NCBI RefSeq assembly: GCF_030160115.1
Contig: NZ_BSNS01000007.1
Location: forward strand, 1-64,000
Length of the DNA: 64,000 nt
Direction: 5' to 3'
DNA from: Devosia nitrariae
GTDB lineage: Bacteria; Pseudomonadota; Alphaproteobacteria; Rhizobiales; Devosiaceae
Shown here: positions 7,604 to 17,253 of the stretch, one piece after another
How positions within the stretch are numbered: the stretch's first letter is position 1
Layout: each line of letters starts with the position of its first letter
The notes under the pieces: generated by a model
Seen by the model: only the letters and a program-made list of their open reading frames with translations
Database searches by the model: none
What the model was told of the DNA's origin: nothing
Translations under genes and position numbers: made by a program

Positions 7604-9648
7604 GCCAGACTGCGCATGCGCTGATCCTGGCTCCGAGGGGCCGCGATGCGGCCGTCGCAGCAGGGCTGCTCACCACCTCCGGCATTGAAGGCAGATCGGT
7701 GCCCGACCTGCGAGCGCTGGTAGCGGGGCTCTCGGACGACACCAGCATGGCGCTGGTCACCCAGGAAGAGCTGGCCACCGCAGACCTCACCGATTTCGAT
7801 CGCTGGCTGCGCGCGCAGCCCGCCTGGTCGGACCTGCCTATCGTCATCCTCACCCACGCCGGCGGCGGACCGGAGCGGAACCCGCACGCCGCGCGGCTGC
7901 TGGAACTGCTCGGCAACGTCACCTTTCTCGAGCGTCCGTTTCACCCGACGACCTTCGCCAGCATCGTCAAGGCGGCCGTCGGCGCCCGCAAGCGGCAGTA
8001 TGAGGCGCGCGCCCGCCTGGCCGAGCTTGCCGAAAGCCGCGAGCGGCTCGACACGGCCTTGCTTGCGGGAAACCTCGGCACTTGGGAACTCGACCTCTTG
8101 ACCATGCAGCTCGAAACGTCGGCAACGACGAGGAGCGCCTTTGGACGTGCGGGCGACGCCGTGTTCGGCTATTCCGAGCTTCTCGCCAGCATTCACCCCG
8201 AGGATCGCGAGCCGGTGCTGGCGGCCCTTGAGCACACCGGGCAATCGGGGGCCGACTACCGGGTCGAGTGTCGCATTGTCTGGCCGGACGGCTCGCAGCA
8301 TTGGGCCGAGATGCACGGCCGCCGGCTGCTCGACGCCGAAGGGCGTCCCTCCAAGATCGTCGGCGTCACCTCCGACATCACGGTACGCAAGACGTCCGAG
8401 CAGCAGCTCGTGGCGGTCAACCAGAGCCTCGAGCAGCGCGTCGCGGCCCGTACCGCCGCCCTAGAGGAGGCGCATGCCCGCGCCATCCGCGAGATCGAAC
8501 AGCGCGAGAAGACCGAGGAGCAGCTCGTGCAGTCGCAGAAGGTCGAAGCCATCGGCCAGTTGACCGGCGGTGTTGCGCACGACTTCAACAACCTGCTGAT
8601 GGCTATCCTGGGCAATCTCGAGGTGCTGCGTCGCCATGTCGGCAATGACGAGCGCGCTGTCCGCCTGATCGATAGCGCTCTCGAAGGCGCCCGGCGAGGC
8701 TCTTCGCTCACCCAGCGGCTGCTGGCGTTCGCACGTCGCCAGGAGCTCGAGGTCAAACGCCATGATCTGGTGGCGCTGATCTCGGACCTGACGCCACTGA
8801 TGCGCCAGTCGGTCGGTGCCGGCATCGAGGTCGTGGTGAACCCCTCTCCGTCGCCGGCCCCTGCGGAAGTAGACGTCAACCAGATCGAGCTGGCGCTGCT
8901 CAACCTTGTCGTCAACGCTCGCGACGCGATGCCGGAGGGTGGCACGATCACCATCGAGGTCGGTGAAGCTGCCCTCGGCAGCGAGCCGCCCGATCTCGCG
9001 CCAGGCAGCTATGTCGAGATCGTCGTCACCGATACCGGCAAAGGCATGGATGCGCAAACGCTGCGCCGCGCCGTCGAGCCGTTCTTTTCGACCAAAGGCG
9101 TCGGCAAGGGCACGGGCCTGGGGCTTTCGATGATCCACGGTCTGGTGCTGCAACTGGGGGGTGCCCTGCAACTGACCAGCGCCCCCGGCGAGGGAACGTG
9201 CGCGCGCATCCTGCTGCCCTGTGCCGCGGATGACAACATGGCAGAAGCAGCCACCATGCGCGATACCGCGCCGACCGCCGCGCCGGCAGCACAGTCCCGG
9301 ATCCTCGTCGTCGATGATGACCCCCTGATCGCCATGAGTACCGTTGCCATGGTCGAGGACCTTGGTCATACGGCCATCGAGGCGAGCTCGGGCGCGCGGG
9401 CGCTCGAGATCATCGGCAGCGACGAGCCCATCGACCTGCTGCTCACCGATTTCTCCATGCCCAGGATGTCCGGCGTGGAGCTGATCCAGGCCGCTCGGGC
9501 CCTGCGCCCCCACCTGCCGGTCATCCTCGCCACCGGCTACGCCGAACTGCCGGACGACGCCAGGCTCGACGTCGCGCGGCTGGGCAAACCCTATGACGAG
9601 CGGCAGCTGGCCGACCAGATCAACCTCGCCCTGAGTCGCGCGGCCTGA
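7600..9648 (+). CDS. Hybrid sensor histidine kinase with PAS and C-terminal receiver
   Basis: This is a 682-residue soluble kinase. Residues 1-130 look like a receiver-type fold without an obvious phosphoacceptor (WSDLPIVILTHAGGG, FLERPFHPTTF). A PAS_3-type domain follows (about 145-265, ending GVTSDITVRK), then a coiled coil, a HisKA domain with His327 in GGVAHDFNNLL, and HATPase with VVNARDAMPEGG, VTDTGKGM and GTGLGLS. The C-terminal receiver (567-680) has the acidic pair VDDD, Asp617 (LLTDFSMP) and the conserved Lys in LGKPY. The GTG start overlaps the KaiC stop, implying that KaiC is its sensor partner or regulator. No membrane segment is present. Confidence 0.92.
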   Translation: MSQTAHALILAPRGRDAAVAAGLLTTSGIEGRSVPDLRALVAGLSDDTSMALVTQEELATADLTDFDRWLRAQPAWSDLPIVILTHAGGGPERNPHAARLLELLGNVTFLERPFHPTTFASIVKAAVGARKRQYEARARLAELAESRERLDTALLAGNLGTWELDLLTMQLETSATTRSAFGRAGDAVFGYSELLASIHPEDREPVLAALEHTGQSGADYRVECRIVWPDGSQHWAEMHGRRLLDAEGRPSKIVGVTSDITVRKTSEQQLVAVNQSLEQRVAARTAALEEAHARAIREIEQREKTEEQLVQSQKVEAIGQLTGGVAHDFNNLLMAILGNLEVLRRHVGNDERAVRLIDSALEGARRGSSLTQRLLAFARRQELEVKRHDLVALISDLTPLMRQSVGAGIEVVVNPSPSPAPAEVDVNQIELALLNLVVNARDAMPEGGTITIEVGEAALGSEPPDLAPGSYVEIVVTDTGKGMDAQTLRRAVEPFFSTKGVGKGTGLGLSMIHGLVLQLGGALQLTSAPGEGTCARILLPCAADDNMAEAATMRDTAPTAAPAAQSRILVVDDDPLIAMSTVAMVEDLGHTAIEASSGARALEIIGSDEPIDLLLTDFSMPRMSGVELIQAARALRPHLPVILATGYAELPDDARLDVARLGKPYDERQLADQINLALSRAA

Positions 9649-9775
9649 CCTGCGTGCACCGGCCGGCGGACAGGCATTCCCCGGCCAGCCGCTCACGATT
9701 TCGCGAGCAGGGAATATTCATGCGCTCTGGCGCATTACCCAATCAGGCCCATTCGGGGCCGAAAGGGAGGGTTTC

Positions 9776-10411
9776 ATGAAACCACTGCTTGTTGGTGCCG
9801 CCACGGCGGCCCTCGTCATGTCCGGAATTCCCGCCGCTATCGCCCAGGAGGCCGGGAGTGCCATGAGTTTCTTCGTCACCAGCGCTGGTCTCGGCGACGG
9901 CGCCAATCTGGGTGGCCTCGAGGGCGCCGACGCCCACTGCCAGATGCTCGCCGAAGCCGCCGGCGCCACCGGCCAGACCTGGATGGCCTATCTCAGCGCC
10001 GAGGGCGTCGACGCACGCGATCGCATCGGCGCCGGTCCCTGGACCAACGCCAACGGCGATGTGATCGCCGAGGATGTTGCCTCGCTCCATAGCGACGCCA
10101 ACAACATCACCAAGGAGACCGCGCTGACCGAGACCGGCGAGATCGTCAAGGGCCGGGGCGACGAGCCGAACCAGCACGACATCCTCACCGGCACCAATGA
10201 GGACGGCACGCTTGCCGCTGACATGACCTGCAGCGACTGGACCAGCAACGGCGAAGGCAGCGCCATGGTCGGTCACTCCGATCGCATGGGGCCGGAAGAT
10301 CTGGCCACCGGCACCTCGTGGAATGCCGCGCATCCTTCGCGCGGCTGCAGCCAGGACGATCTGATCGGTACCGGCGGCAACGGCTACTTCTATTGCTTCG
10401 CCGCCAATTGA
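9776..10411 (+). CDS. Secreted lectin-like protein (DUF1554-type)
   Basis: This is a 211-residue exported protein. The signal peptide is MKPLLVGAATAALVMSGIPA with cleavage after AIAQ. The mature domain starts FFVTSAGLGDGANLGGLEGA and continues with CQMLAEAAG, TWMAYLS, ARDRIGAGPW, CSDWTS and a C-terminal FYCFAAN, with paired cysteines. This is the compact C-type-lectin-like fold seen in many alphaproteobacterial periplasmic proteins annotated as lectin or DUF1554. Ligand unknown. It is a single gene with its own GGGAGG ribosome site and a strong hairpin after the stop. Confidence 0.75.
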   Translation: MKPLLVGAATAALVMSGIPAAIAQEAGSAMSFFVTSAGLGDGANLGGLEGADAHCQMLAEAAGATGQTWMAYLSAEGVDARDRIGAGPWTNANGDVIAEDVASLHSDANNITKETALTETGEIVKGRGDEPNQHDILTGTNEDGTLAADMTCSDWTSNGEGSAMVGHSDRMGPEDLATGTSWNAAHPSRGCSQDDLIGTGGNGYFYCFAAN

Positions 10412-10431
10412 TGCCAGTTCGTGCGACTCGA

Positions 10432-10458
10432 TGCCGGGGCGTGGTGACACGCCCCGCA
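10432..10458 (+). terminator. Rho-independent-type hairpin after the lectin-like gene
   Basis: GGGGCGTG (10436-10443) pairs with CACGCCCC (10448-10455) around a GTGA loop, extended by TGC/GCA with one bulge. The following bases (TTCTGT) are only weakly T-rich. Confidence 0.6.
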
Positions 10459-10685
10459 TTCTGTAGTTAGCACCACCGGACGCCGGCCGGAGCGGATGCG
10501 ATGAAAGATGGCGTGGCATACGCGACGTGACCACCGCCAAGGCGGTGGAAGGAGGAAGGCGGAGCCGCCCGGAACGGCCGGCAGCCACCCCAGCTTGCTT
10601 GGCAATGGCTATTCCCGCCCGCCATTTCGGGGTCTAGTCTACTTCCAATCGACAGCCCCGGCGAAACAGGAATTGGAATAGTGGG

Positions 10686-11702
10686 ATGAATGCGATGAAA
10701 TTGCTCATGACCGCTCTGGCCGCGGTCGGGATGGCGAGCGGATCGGCGGTCGCGCAGTCGCCGGTGGTGATCAAGTTTGCCAGCGCCTTTGCGCCCACCA
10801 GCATTAACAATCAGGAAACGATTCCCGCTTTCATCAAGGCGGTGGAAGAGGCCGCGGGGGGGACGATCAGGATCGAGCATTATCCTGGCGGCACCCTCGG
10901 CCCCAATCCGATTGCGCAGCTCAAGCTGGTCGAGGATGGCGTGGTCGACATTGCCGAAGTGGTTGCGGCCTATACGCCCGGACGCTTTCCTGAACTCGAA
11001 ATCTTCGAGCTCCCCTTCGTCTTCGACTCCACTGTCGAGGCAAGCCTGACGGCGCTGGAAATGTATGAGGCGGAGCTGCTTTCGGGCTTCGACAATCTTG
11101 AATTGGTCGGCATCGCCGAGGTCGGCCCTTATTATCTGCACACCAGCGATCCGGTGCGTTCTCCCGCCGATATCTCCGGACTGAAGCTTCGCGTCGGCGG
11201 CCCGGTGCAGGGCGCGATGGCAGAGGCGCTGGGCGCCGTCGCGGTGGGCGGTATTCCGGCCCCGCAGATCGCTGAGAACATCTCCCGCGGCGTCGTCGAC
11301 GGCAGCCCCATGGATCTCGGCAACGTCTACAACTTCCGCATCGCCGATACTGCCAAGTACCACGTCATCAATGTGCCGTTGGGGAACGTCGCGGTGATGT
11401 TCCCGATGAACCAGGCGAAGTACGACAGCCTGCCGCCGGAGGCCAAGGCGGCGTTCGATGAGTTCAGCGGCGAGTGGTTTACGCGCGTGCTGGCCGAGAA
11501 CCTCGACAAGCAGAACGAGCAGTCCCTGGCATCGCTGCAAGAGGATCCCGAGCACGAATTGGTGGAGTTCTCCGAGGCCGATGTCGCCGCCATGGAGGAG
11601 ACGCTGGCGCCGCTTGTCGAGCCGTTCAGAACGGCGAGAGAAGGCGTCGACCTCTATGAGGAAATGATTGCCGCCCGCGACGCCGTTCGCGCCACCCGGT
11701 GA
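10686..11702 (+). CDS. TRAP transporter substrate-binding protein (DctP family)
   Basis: This is a 338-residue periplasmic protein. The signal peptide is MNAMKLLMTALAAVGMASGS, cleaved after VAQ. The mature protein shows DctP features: IKFASAFAP, an IRIEHYPGGTLG segment, and LKLRVGGPVQGAMAEALGAV, where the Arg of the binding pocket (LRV) normally contacts a substrate carboxylate. The GVVDGSPMD segment aligns with the family motif at the second lobe. It is first in a three-gene operon; its stop overlaps the GTG of the small permease. The likely substrate is an organic acid, of unknown identity. The 270-bp gap before it holds the terminator at 10432 and nothing else recognised. Confidence 0.92.
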   Translation: MNAMKLLMTALAAVGMASGSAVAQSPVVIKFASAFAPTSINNQETIPAFIKAVEEAAGGTIRIEHYPGGTLGPNPIAQLKLVEDGVVDIAEVVAAYTPGRFPELEIFELPFVFDSTVEASLTALEMYEAELLSGFDNLELVGIAEVGPYYLHTSDPVRSPADISGLKLRVGGPVQGAMAEALGAVAVGGIPAPQIAENISRGVVDGSPMDLGNVYNFRIADTAKYHVINVPLGNVAVMFPMNQAKYDSLPPEAKAAFDEFSGEWFTRVLAENLDKQNEQSLASLQEDPEHELVEFSEADVAAMEETLAPLVEPFRTAREGVDLYEEMIAARDAVRATR

Positions 11703-12298
11703 CCCAGGGACGGCTGCCACCTGAGCGGCGGTGTCCGCTCATCCGTTCTCGATGTACGAGGCCCCTCAACTTGCTGCAAGGTATTCGTAGCTCTTCGCGC
11801 TGGTTGGCCATTCTCGGTCTTGCTGCACTGCTGGTGCTGTCGATACTGGCGATCGCTGACATAGCGGGCCGGGAACTGTTCGGCCGTCCGATCAGCGGCT
11901 TCAGCGACGCCACCGACCTGATCATCGTCGTAGCCGCTGCTGCATGCTTTCCGGCCTCGCTGGCCAATCGGCAGCATATCGCCGTCCGCTTTGCCGGCAT
12001 GTTGCACTGGCGTCTGCGGGAGGGCCTCGACCTCCTGGGGCACCTGCTCATGCTTGCAGTCTTCACGGTCATTGCCTGGCAGCTGGCAGTATACACGATC
12101 GATGTCGCCAACAGCGGCCAGACCACCTGGATACTCAGGGTCCCTGTCTGGCCGGTATGGGCAGCGGCGACGACACTCTTCACAATCTGCGTGCCGGTGC
12201 AACTGGCACAGGTCATCGACTACATCGCCCGCTTCGTCTCCCCGACACCGGTCGAGGACGTCGCGCGCGTTCGCGACCCCTCGGCGACGGTGTTGTGA
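11699..12298 (+). CDS. TRAP transporter small permease (DctQ)
   Basis: This is a 199-residue membrane protein with four hydrophobic segments. It contains the DctQ pattern ADIAGRELFGRPISGFSDATD at the second segment and FPASLANRQHIAVRF. The GTG at 11699 overlaps the DctP stop (GTGA), and its own TGA overlaps the GTG of DctM, so all three are translationally coupled. The N-terminal 25 residues (MTQGRLPPERRCPLIRSR) are hydrophilic and could be bypassed by a later start. It forms the membrane complex with DctM at 12295. Confidence 0.9.
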   Translation: MTQGRLPPERRCPLIRSRCTRPLNLLQGIRSSSRWLAILGLAALLVLSILAIADIAGRELFGRPISGFSDATDLIIVVAAAACFPASLANRQHIAVRFAGMLHWRLREGLDLLGHLLMLAVFTVIAWQLAVYTIDVANSGQTTWILRVPVWPVWAAATTLFTICVPVQLAQVIDYIARFVSPTPVEDVARVRDPSATVL

Positions 12299-13605
12299 GC
12301 TTGGGCCCGATTGAGACAGGCGTTGCCGGGCTTGTCTGCCTGGTGCTCGCCATCCTGCTGCAGGTTCCGGTGGGCATCGCCATGACGGTCGTCGGTGCGG
12401 CCGGCTATTTCATCCTCACCGGCAGCCTCGCCAGCATGCTGTCGCTGTTCGGAACCGAAACCGTGAACATGCTCACCAACCGCGATTTCGCCGTGGTGAT
12501 GTTGTTTCTGCTCATGGGCGGTTTCGCGGGGGTGGCCGGCCTATCCGCCGATATCTATCGGGTCGCCAACGCCTGGATCGGGCACTTCAGGGGCGGCCTC
12601 GCCATGGCGACGGTCCTCGGCTGCGCCGGGTTCGGTGCGATCGCAGGGTCATCCATCGCCACCGCCGCCACCATGGCCAGGATCGCGCTTCCCGAGATGG
12701 AGAAGCGCCGCTACAGCCTCTCACTGTGCGCCGGAACGCTGGCCGCCGGGGGAACGCTCGGCTCGCTGATCCCACCCTCGATCATCATGGTCATTTACGC
12801 GGTCCAGGTCGAGCAGTTCGTGATCGACCTGTTCCTTGCCGCCATCATACCTGGCTTGCTCTCGGTGGTGTTCTTCATTGCAGCCATCAGAATTCAGTTG
12901 CTTCTCGACCCCGATGCGGCCGGGAACGAGCCGCGCCGCAGTTTTCCCGAGCGGTTGCGGGAAACCAGACACGGCATCGGCCCGATCCTCATCATCGTCA
13001 TCGTCATGGGCGGCATCTATTCCGGCTTCTTCACGGTCAACGAGGGGGCCGGAGTGGGACTGGTGCTGACTCTGCTCTTCGCCCTGATGCGGCGCTCGAT
13101 GACCGGTGCGACGTTCTTCGCAACCCTTTACGAGTCGGCCGGCTCCATCGCCATGCTCTATATGATCGTAATCGGGGCCAATATATTCGGCTATTTTCTG
13201 ACGCTGTCGCACATGCCCTCCGAGATCTCCGGCTGGATTCAGGGACAGGGCCTGCCACCGCTGGCGGTGATTTTCGCGCTGGTGATGATGTATATTGTGC
13301 TGGGCTGCGTCTTCGACGCGCTCGCCGGAATGGTCCTGACGCTGCCCTTTGTCGTGCCCATTGTCGCAGAACTCGGCTACGACCTTGTCTGGTGGGGCAT
13401 CGTCAACGTGATGGTCATCGAGATCGGCATGATCACCCCGCCCATCGGCATCAACGTCTTCGTCATCAAGGGCCTGCGTCCCGACATACCTTTGAGCACC
13501 ATCTTCAGAGGGATAACTCCCTTCCTGATCGCCAACATCGCAGCGCTGCTTCTCGTCCTGTTGTTCCCGCAGATCGCGACCTGGCTACCCGATGCGCTTC
13601 GATAG
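12295..13605 (+). CDS. TRAP transporter large permease (DctM)
   Basis: This is a 436-residue permease with about twelve membrane segments. DctM signatures include LLMGGFAGVAGLSADIYRVA, GCAGFGAIAGSSIATAATMA, the motif GTLGSLIPPSIIMVIYA and, near the end, VIEIGMITPPIGINVFVIKG. The start is the GTG at 12295 overlapping the DctQ stop; the frame stays open upstream to 11944 but that part lies inside dctQ. With DctP and DctQ it forms a sodium-coupled secondary importer. No catabolic gene follows, so the substrate cannot be read from context. Confidence 0.93.
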   Translation: MSLGPIETGVAGLVCLVLAILLQVPVGIAMTVVGAAGYFILTGSLASMLSLFGTETVNMLTNRDFAVVMLFLLMGGFAGVAGLSADIYRVANAWIGHFRGGLAMATVLGCAGFGAIAGSSIATAATMARIALPEMEKRRYSLSLCAGTLAAGGTLGSLIPPSIIMVIYAVQVEQFVIDLFLAAIIPGLLSVVFFIAAIRIQLLLDPDAAGNEPRRSFPERLRETRHGIGPILIIVIVMGGIYSGFFTVNEGAGVGLVLTLLFALMRRSMTGATFFATLYESAGSIAMLYMIVIGANIFGYFLTLSHMPSEISGWIQGQGLPPLAVIFALVMMYIVLGCVFDALAGMVLTLPFVVPIVAELGYDLVWWGIVNVMVIEIGMITPPIGINVFVIKGLRPDIPLSTIFRGITPFLIANIAALLLVLLFPQIATWLPDALR

Positions 13606-13696
13606 TCGCTTCCACAACGAAATGGTCGGTCCGTCAGCGAACGGCATGCCATTGTGCGCGTTGGCGGCAAGACCAGGTCTTCCAGCGTGGCGGTTC

Positions 13697-16156
13697 CTAA
13701 AGATACGCCAAGGCTTCGCGCACCGTCAGCCGCGTTGCGCGAAAGGCGGGAAGGAGTGTGGCGAGCCCCGCTCCTAGCATGACAATGACGATCCAGACGA
13801 AGATTGCGGACGGCGAGATCACCAAGGGTACGGGCGCGCCCATGAAGAGGTTACCGAGGCCCGCGCCCATGAGCATGGTGAGCAAAAGAGCGGGAAGAGC
13901 GGCGGCCACGCAGCTGAGAGCGGCGGTGAAGAGGCCTTCGAAGGCCACGAGCCGGAATACGGTGAAGGCGGGTGCACCGATTGCGCTCATCACCCCGAAC
14001 TCGCGCGTGCGTTCGACGACGTTTGTGCTCATCATCGAACCAAGCCCGATGAGGCCCACGGCGCCGATGACCGATGCGAAGAGCAAGACTAGCCCCACCA
14101 GCGTGCCGAGGTGCTCCTCGGTGGTGGCAATCATTGTGTCGAACGGTCGAACCGATTGGACCTCGATTCCGGCGTTGGCAAGCGCTTGCGCCGCTGCCGC
14201 ACCGATCGCGACACGGCTTTCGAGATCGTGACGATCAGTTGCGATACGTAGGAGATTAGCCGTGCGCGAGCGCCCGGTGGCTTGCTCGAAATTGGCGATA
14301 GATACGCAGGGGCACGTCGCGCTCGATCGCTCGTTGACGATGCCGACGACGCGCCAGGTGGTGAGCACGTCCGCGATCGGCAGCTCGATCGCGTCGCCCA
14401 CCCCGATGCCGGGGAGGGTTTTCCTCAGGGTCTGCGGCAGGACGATCGCGTCGATGTCGTCCGCACGCAGCCACCGCCCTTCGAGGACGGGCGGAGGATC
14501 GAACAGCGACGTACCGAGGGGGAGTGCCGTCAAGCTGACTGAGCCGTGCCCCTGATCGGGATAGGTGCGGGTGACGTTGACCTGCCCGGCGTACTGGACA
14601 CCGGTGGTAACAGTCGTCCAGGCCTCGCTCGTGACAACGCCGGGCACCCCTGATACGGCCTCGAGCAGGTCGGGAGCCGAGCCTGGTGTTGCGAGCTTCA
14701 GTTCGACGTCCCAGCGATGCGCATCGACAAGCGCGTTTGGGATCGCCTGAACACCGGCCATGGTGTTGAGCGCGGCAACAAAGATTGCTCCTGCGGTCGC
14801 CAGGAGGCCGACCGAGAGCAGGAGCCGCGCCCGCCGCCGGAACAGATTGCGGAACGCCATCAGGAGCGCCCGTTCCATGCCGTGGAGCTTGCCGAGCCAG
14901 GCATAGAAGCTGCCCGTCCTGACGCCCTGGCGATCGACGCCACGATCGTCGAGCGCCTCGCGCACGGTCCTGCGGCTCGCCCGCACCAGCGGTGCGAGTG
15001 CGAACAGCAGCGGCAGGCCGACGCCGAGGCCTATCACACTGCCATAGGTCCACCACGGAACCGCAAGACTGGTGATGTCGATATTGAGTGCGCCGCTGAG
15101 GATCCTCCGAGCCTGCGCCTCGCCAAGCAGGATCCCCGGGACGAAAGCGAGCGCGGTGGCGACCCCCGACACCAGGAGGATCAGCAGCAGATAGAGCTGC
15201 AGGATGCGGCCCGAGCTTGCGCCGACTGCCTTCAGGATTCCGATCTGCGGTATCTGCTGGGCGAGAAGACCGTCGAACATGGTGGCGCTGAGAATTGCGC
15301 TCAATACCAGTGACAGCGCACCGAACGACACCAGCGCCGCGAGCAGCTGGCTCGACTGGGGGTGGTGCGGATGTTCGTAGGGCGGTGGAACCGCGACCTC
15401 CTCGACGGCGAGGCCCGGCAAGGCTTTCAGCCGATCGACGACATTGAGGGCCGACCGCACGATGCTGTCGCGATCGTGGCTGGGTTCCACCTGGCCCGGC
15501 TGGTCGGCGATTGTCATCACCAACTGATCGAGCGATGGCTGCATGCCGAGGAGTGGCAGGGTATCGGTCGAGATGAAGCCGTAACCCGCCTGCGACGTGT
15601 AGGCTGGCGCAAGGCTGGGATCATGGACCACTCCGGTGATCGTGAGCGTCACCGGCCCGCCATCGGCACCAGCGAGCTTGACCTGCTCGCCAACCTTCAG
15701 CCTCAGGAACGCGAGCGCCGACCGCTCCATCAGCAGCCCATCCGGCGGCGGCGGCCAGCTGCCCTGTTCGACGTCGAACCTGGCGATCCGCATCGGATCG
15801 TCGGGCGCGGCGACAAAGAACTTGAGCTGGGTCGGCGCCGACCCAGCGGCATCGTCCGCGATCTCGAGCGAGAACACCGAACGCATGGTTGCATCGATGA
15901 CTGCCGGTTCGGCTTGCGCCAGCGCGCGAACAACCTCCATCTGATCGAGCGGCACGGCTGGATCGAGCAGGAGCCTGGCGGACGCGGGGTTGGTACTGGC
16001 GTAGCCGATGGTCTCCTGAGACTCGACGATCGAGCGGGCGTAGAGCATGGCGCTGAAGACAACGAGGCTGAGGCCAATCGCAAGGACCATCATCGCGATG
16101 CGTCCCCAGATGGTGCGCAGGTCGCGCAGCAGCTTGATGAGCAACAGTCCCGTCAT
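13697..16156 (-). CDS. ABC transporter permease with two FtsX domains
   Basis: This is an 819-residue permease of the MacB/LolCE/YbbP superfamily. Four membrane segments flank each FtsX domain: an N-terminal anchor ([20 protein letters not shown]), a central block ([20 protein letters not shown] onward) and a C-terminal block ending [18 protein letters not shown]. The two large extracytoplasmic domains lie at about residues 45-290 and 470-640. The ATG at 16156 overlaps the stop of the ATPase gene (ATGA); an open frame continues upstream to 16630 inside that gene and is rejected. Likely substrates are lipids, lipoproteins or small toxic compounds. There is no outer-membrane partner nearby. Confidence 0.92.
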   Translation of the reverse strand: MTGLLLIKLLRDLRTIWGRIAMMVLAIGLSLVVFSAMLYARSIVESQETIGYASTNPASARLLLDPAVPLDQMEVVRALAQAEPAVIDATMRSVFSLEIADDAAGSAPTQLKFFVAAPDDPMRIARFDVEQGSWPPPPDGLLMERSALAFLRLKVGEQVKLAGADGGPVTLTITGVVHDPSLAPAYTSQAGYGFISTDTLPLLGMQPSLDQLVMTIADQPGQVEPSHDRDSIVRSALNVVDRLKALPGLAVEEVAVPPPYEHPHHPQSSQLLAALVSFGALSLVLSAILSATMFDGLLAQQIPQIGILKAVGASSGRILQLYLLLILLVSGVATALAFVPGILLGEAQARRILSGALNIDITSLAVPWWTYGSVIGLGVGLPLLFALAPLVRASRRTVREALDDRGVDRQGVRTGSFYAWLGKLHGMERALLMAFRNLFRRRARLLLSVGLLATAGAIFVAALNTMAGVQAIPNALVDAHRWDVELKLATPGSAPDLLEAVSGVPGVVTSEAWTTVTTGVQYAGQVNVTRTYPDQGHGSVSLTALPLGTSLFDPPPVLEGRWLRADDIDAIVLPQTLRKTLPGIGVGDAIELPIADVLTTWRVVGIVNERSSATCPCVSIANFEQATGRSRTANLLRIATDRHDLESRVAIGAAAAQALANAGIEVQSVRPFDTMIATTEEHLGTLVGLVLLFASVIGAVGLIGLGSMMSTNVVERTREFGVMSAIGAPAFTVFRLVAFEGLFTAALSCVAAALPALLLTMLMGAGLGNLFMGAPVPLVISPSAIFVWIVIVMLGAGLATLLPAFRATRLTVREALAYL

Positions 16157-16914
16157 AGCCGTTCGTCCGGCGTCCCGGGATCGCCGGCCTCCGCCTGGGG
16201 CATCGCGTCGATATGGCCATCGACCATCGTCACCTCGCGCGTCGCGAACGCCCGGGCATCGTGTTCGTGCGTCACCATGACGATGGTGCGCCCATCGGCA
16301 TTGAGGTCCGCAAAGAGCTCGAGGACCGCGGCGCGATTGATCGAATCGAGGTTTCCCGTCGGCTCGTCGGCCAGCAGCACCGGAGGGTCGTTGGCCAGCG
16401 CCCGCGCGACAGCCGCCCGCTGCTGCTGCCCACCCGACAGCATGTTCGGCAATTTGTCCGCCTGATCCCTGATACCCACTCGCTCGAGAAGCTCGAGAGC
16501 ACGATGCCGGCGCTTGGCGCGCGGGATACGCTCTGCAAAGTCCATCGGCAGCGCCACGTTCTCGACAACCGTCAGCGTCGGCAACAGCTGGAAGAACTGA
16601 AAGACCAGGCCCACATTCCGGCCCCGCCACTCGGCAAGCCTGGATTCGGAGAGCGCACCCATGCTCGTGCCGGCGACGATCACCTCACCCTTGGTCGGAC
16701 GGTCGATTCCAGCGAGGAGATTCAGCAACGTCGTCTTGCCGCTACCCGATTTGCCGACGACTGCGACGAACTCGCCGGAGGCGATTTCGAGATTGACCCC
16801 ATCGAGAGCGGTGAACCTGCCCGCCGGCACGTCGTAGATCTTGGCGACGCCGCGCAATTCGACGACGGGCGCCCTTGCCGGGAGATCGTTCATGGGTTTC
16901 TCGTGCTGAGGCAT
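16153..16914 (-). CDS. ABC transporter ATP-binding protein (LolD/MacB family)
   Basis: This is a 253-residue ATPase. Walker A is GKSGSGKTT (about residue 54), the Q-loop is [13 protein letters not shown], the signature is [15 protein letters not shown], Walker B is [13 protein letters not shown] and the H-loop His is in [11 protein letters not shown]. The sequence belongs to the MJ0796/LolD group that pairs with FtsX-type permeases. It lies between a 68-residue membrane protein (three-base gap) and the permease (overlap), forming one operon read away from a TetR gene. Confidence 0.94.
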   Translation of the reverse strand: MPQHEKPMNDLPARAPVVELRGVAKIYDVPAGRFTALDGVNLEIASGEFVAVVGKSGSGKTTLLNLLAGIDRPTKGEVIVAGTSMGALSESRLAEWRGRNVGLVFQFFQLLPTLTVVENVALPMDFAERIPRAKRRHRALELLERVGIRDQADKLPNMLSGGQQQRAAVARALANDPPVLLADEPTGNLDSINRAAVLELFADLNADGRTIVMVTHEHDARAFATREVTMVDGHIDAMPQAEAGDPGTPDERL

Positions 16915-16917
16915 GGT

Positions 16918-17124
16918 TCAATGAACCGGTGTCGTATGGGTGGGCGCGACGTCGGTCGCGGTGGCGGGAGTGGCCGGGATGCCGGAAGAGGGACTGTGAT
17001 CCGGGATCACGTGCGTCGGCAGGAACCGGGACAGTTCGCTGAAGGCGAAGAAGAGGGCCGCCCCTGCCGCTGCGACGACGATGATCGCGACGATCGCGCG
17101 TTTGTAGGTTCTGTTCGTGGTCAC
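16918..17124 (-). CDS. Small single-pass membrane protein in the ABC exporter operon
   Basis: This is a 68-residue protein starting at GTG 17124. A basic N-terminus (TTNRTYKR) precedes one membrane segment (AIVAIIVVAAAGAALFFAF). The tail, rich in Pro, Thr and His (PTHVIPDHSPSSGIPATPAT), is probably periplasmic. The frame stays open to 17346, but that part covers the operator region and the TetR start. It is the first gene of the operon, three bases before the ATPase ATG. Its place is where a periplasmic adaptor is often found in related operons; whether it does a related job is unknown. Confidence 0.6.
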   Translation of the reverse strand: MTTNRTYKRAIVAIIVVAAAGAALFFAFSELSRFLPTHVIPDHSPSSGIPATPATATDVAPTHTTPVH

Positions 17125-17138
17125 CGCGTCCTCGTTTG

Positions 17139-17217
17139 TACACCAACTCACGAAGTCGACGTTATCGATACACAATGTCTCTGTCAAACCACCGTGTATA
17201 GCAACCGTCGCAGTGTA
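17139..17217. promoter_or_regulatory. Candidate TetR operators between divergent ABC operon and regulator
   Basis: The 129-bp gap holds four copies of the same pentamer in opposed orientation: TACAC at 17139-17143 and 17169-17173, GTGTA at 17194-17198 and 17213-17217. The inner pair forms ATACAC/GTGTAT (17168-17173 with 17194-17199), and GTGT/ACAC occurs at 17213-17216 and 17222-17225. The arrangement fits a TetR-family operator; this is inference from position and symmetry. Confidence 0.45.
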
Positions 17218-17253
17218 CTCGACACAGCCAGAGCGTGCGGCTATCTTCCGGCT

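Noticed and set aside
8461..9696. 411-codon minus-strand frame opposite the hybrid kinase
   Set aside because: Shadow frame; the plus strand carries all histidine-kinase motifs in order.
16157..16630. Extension of the FtsX permease frame upstream of 16156
   Set aside because: It lies inside the ATPase gene in another frame; the ATG overlapping the ATPase stop is the natural start.
16213..17253. Extension of the TetR frame upstream of 17254
   Set aside because: Antisense to the ABC ATPase; the TetR HTH starts at the normal distance after 17254.
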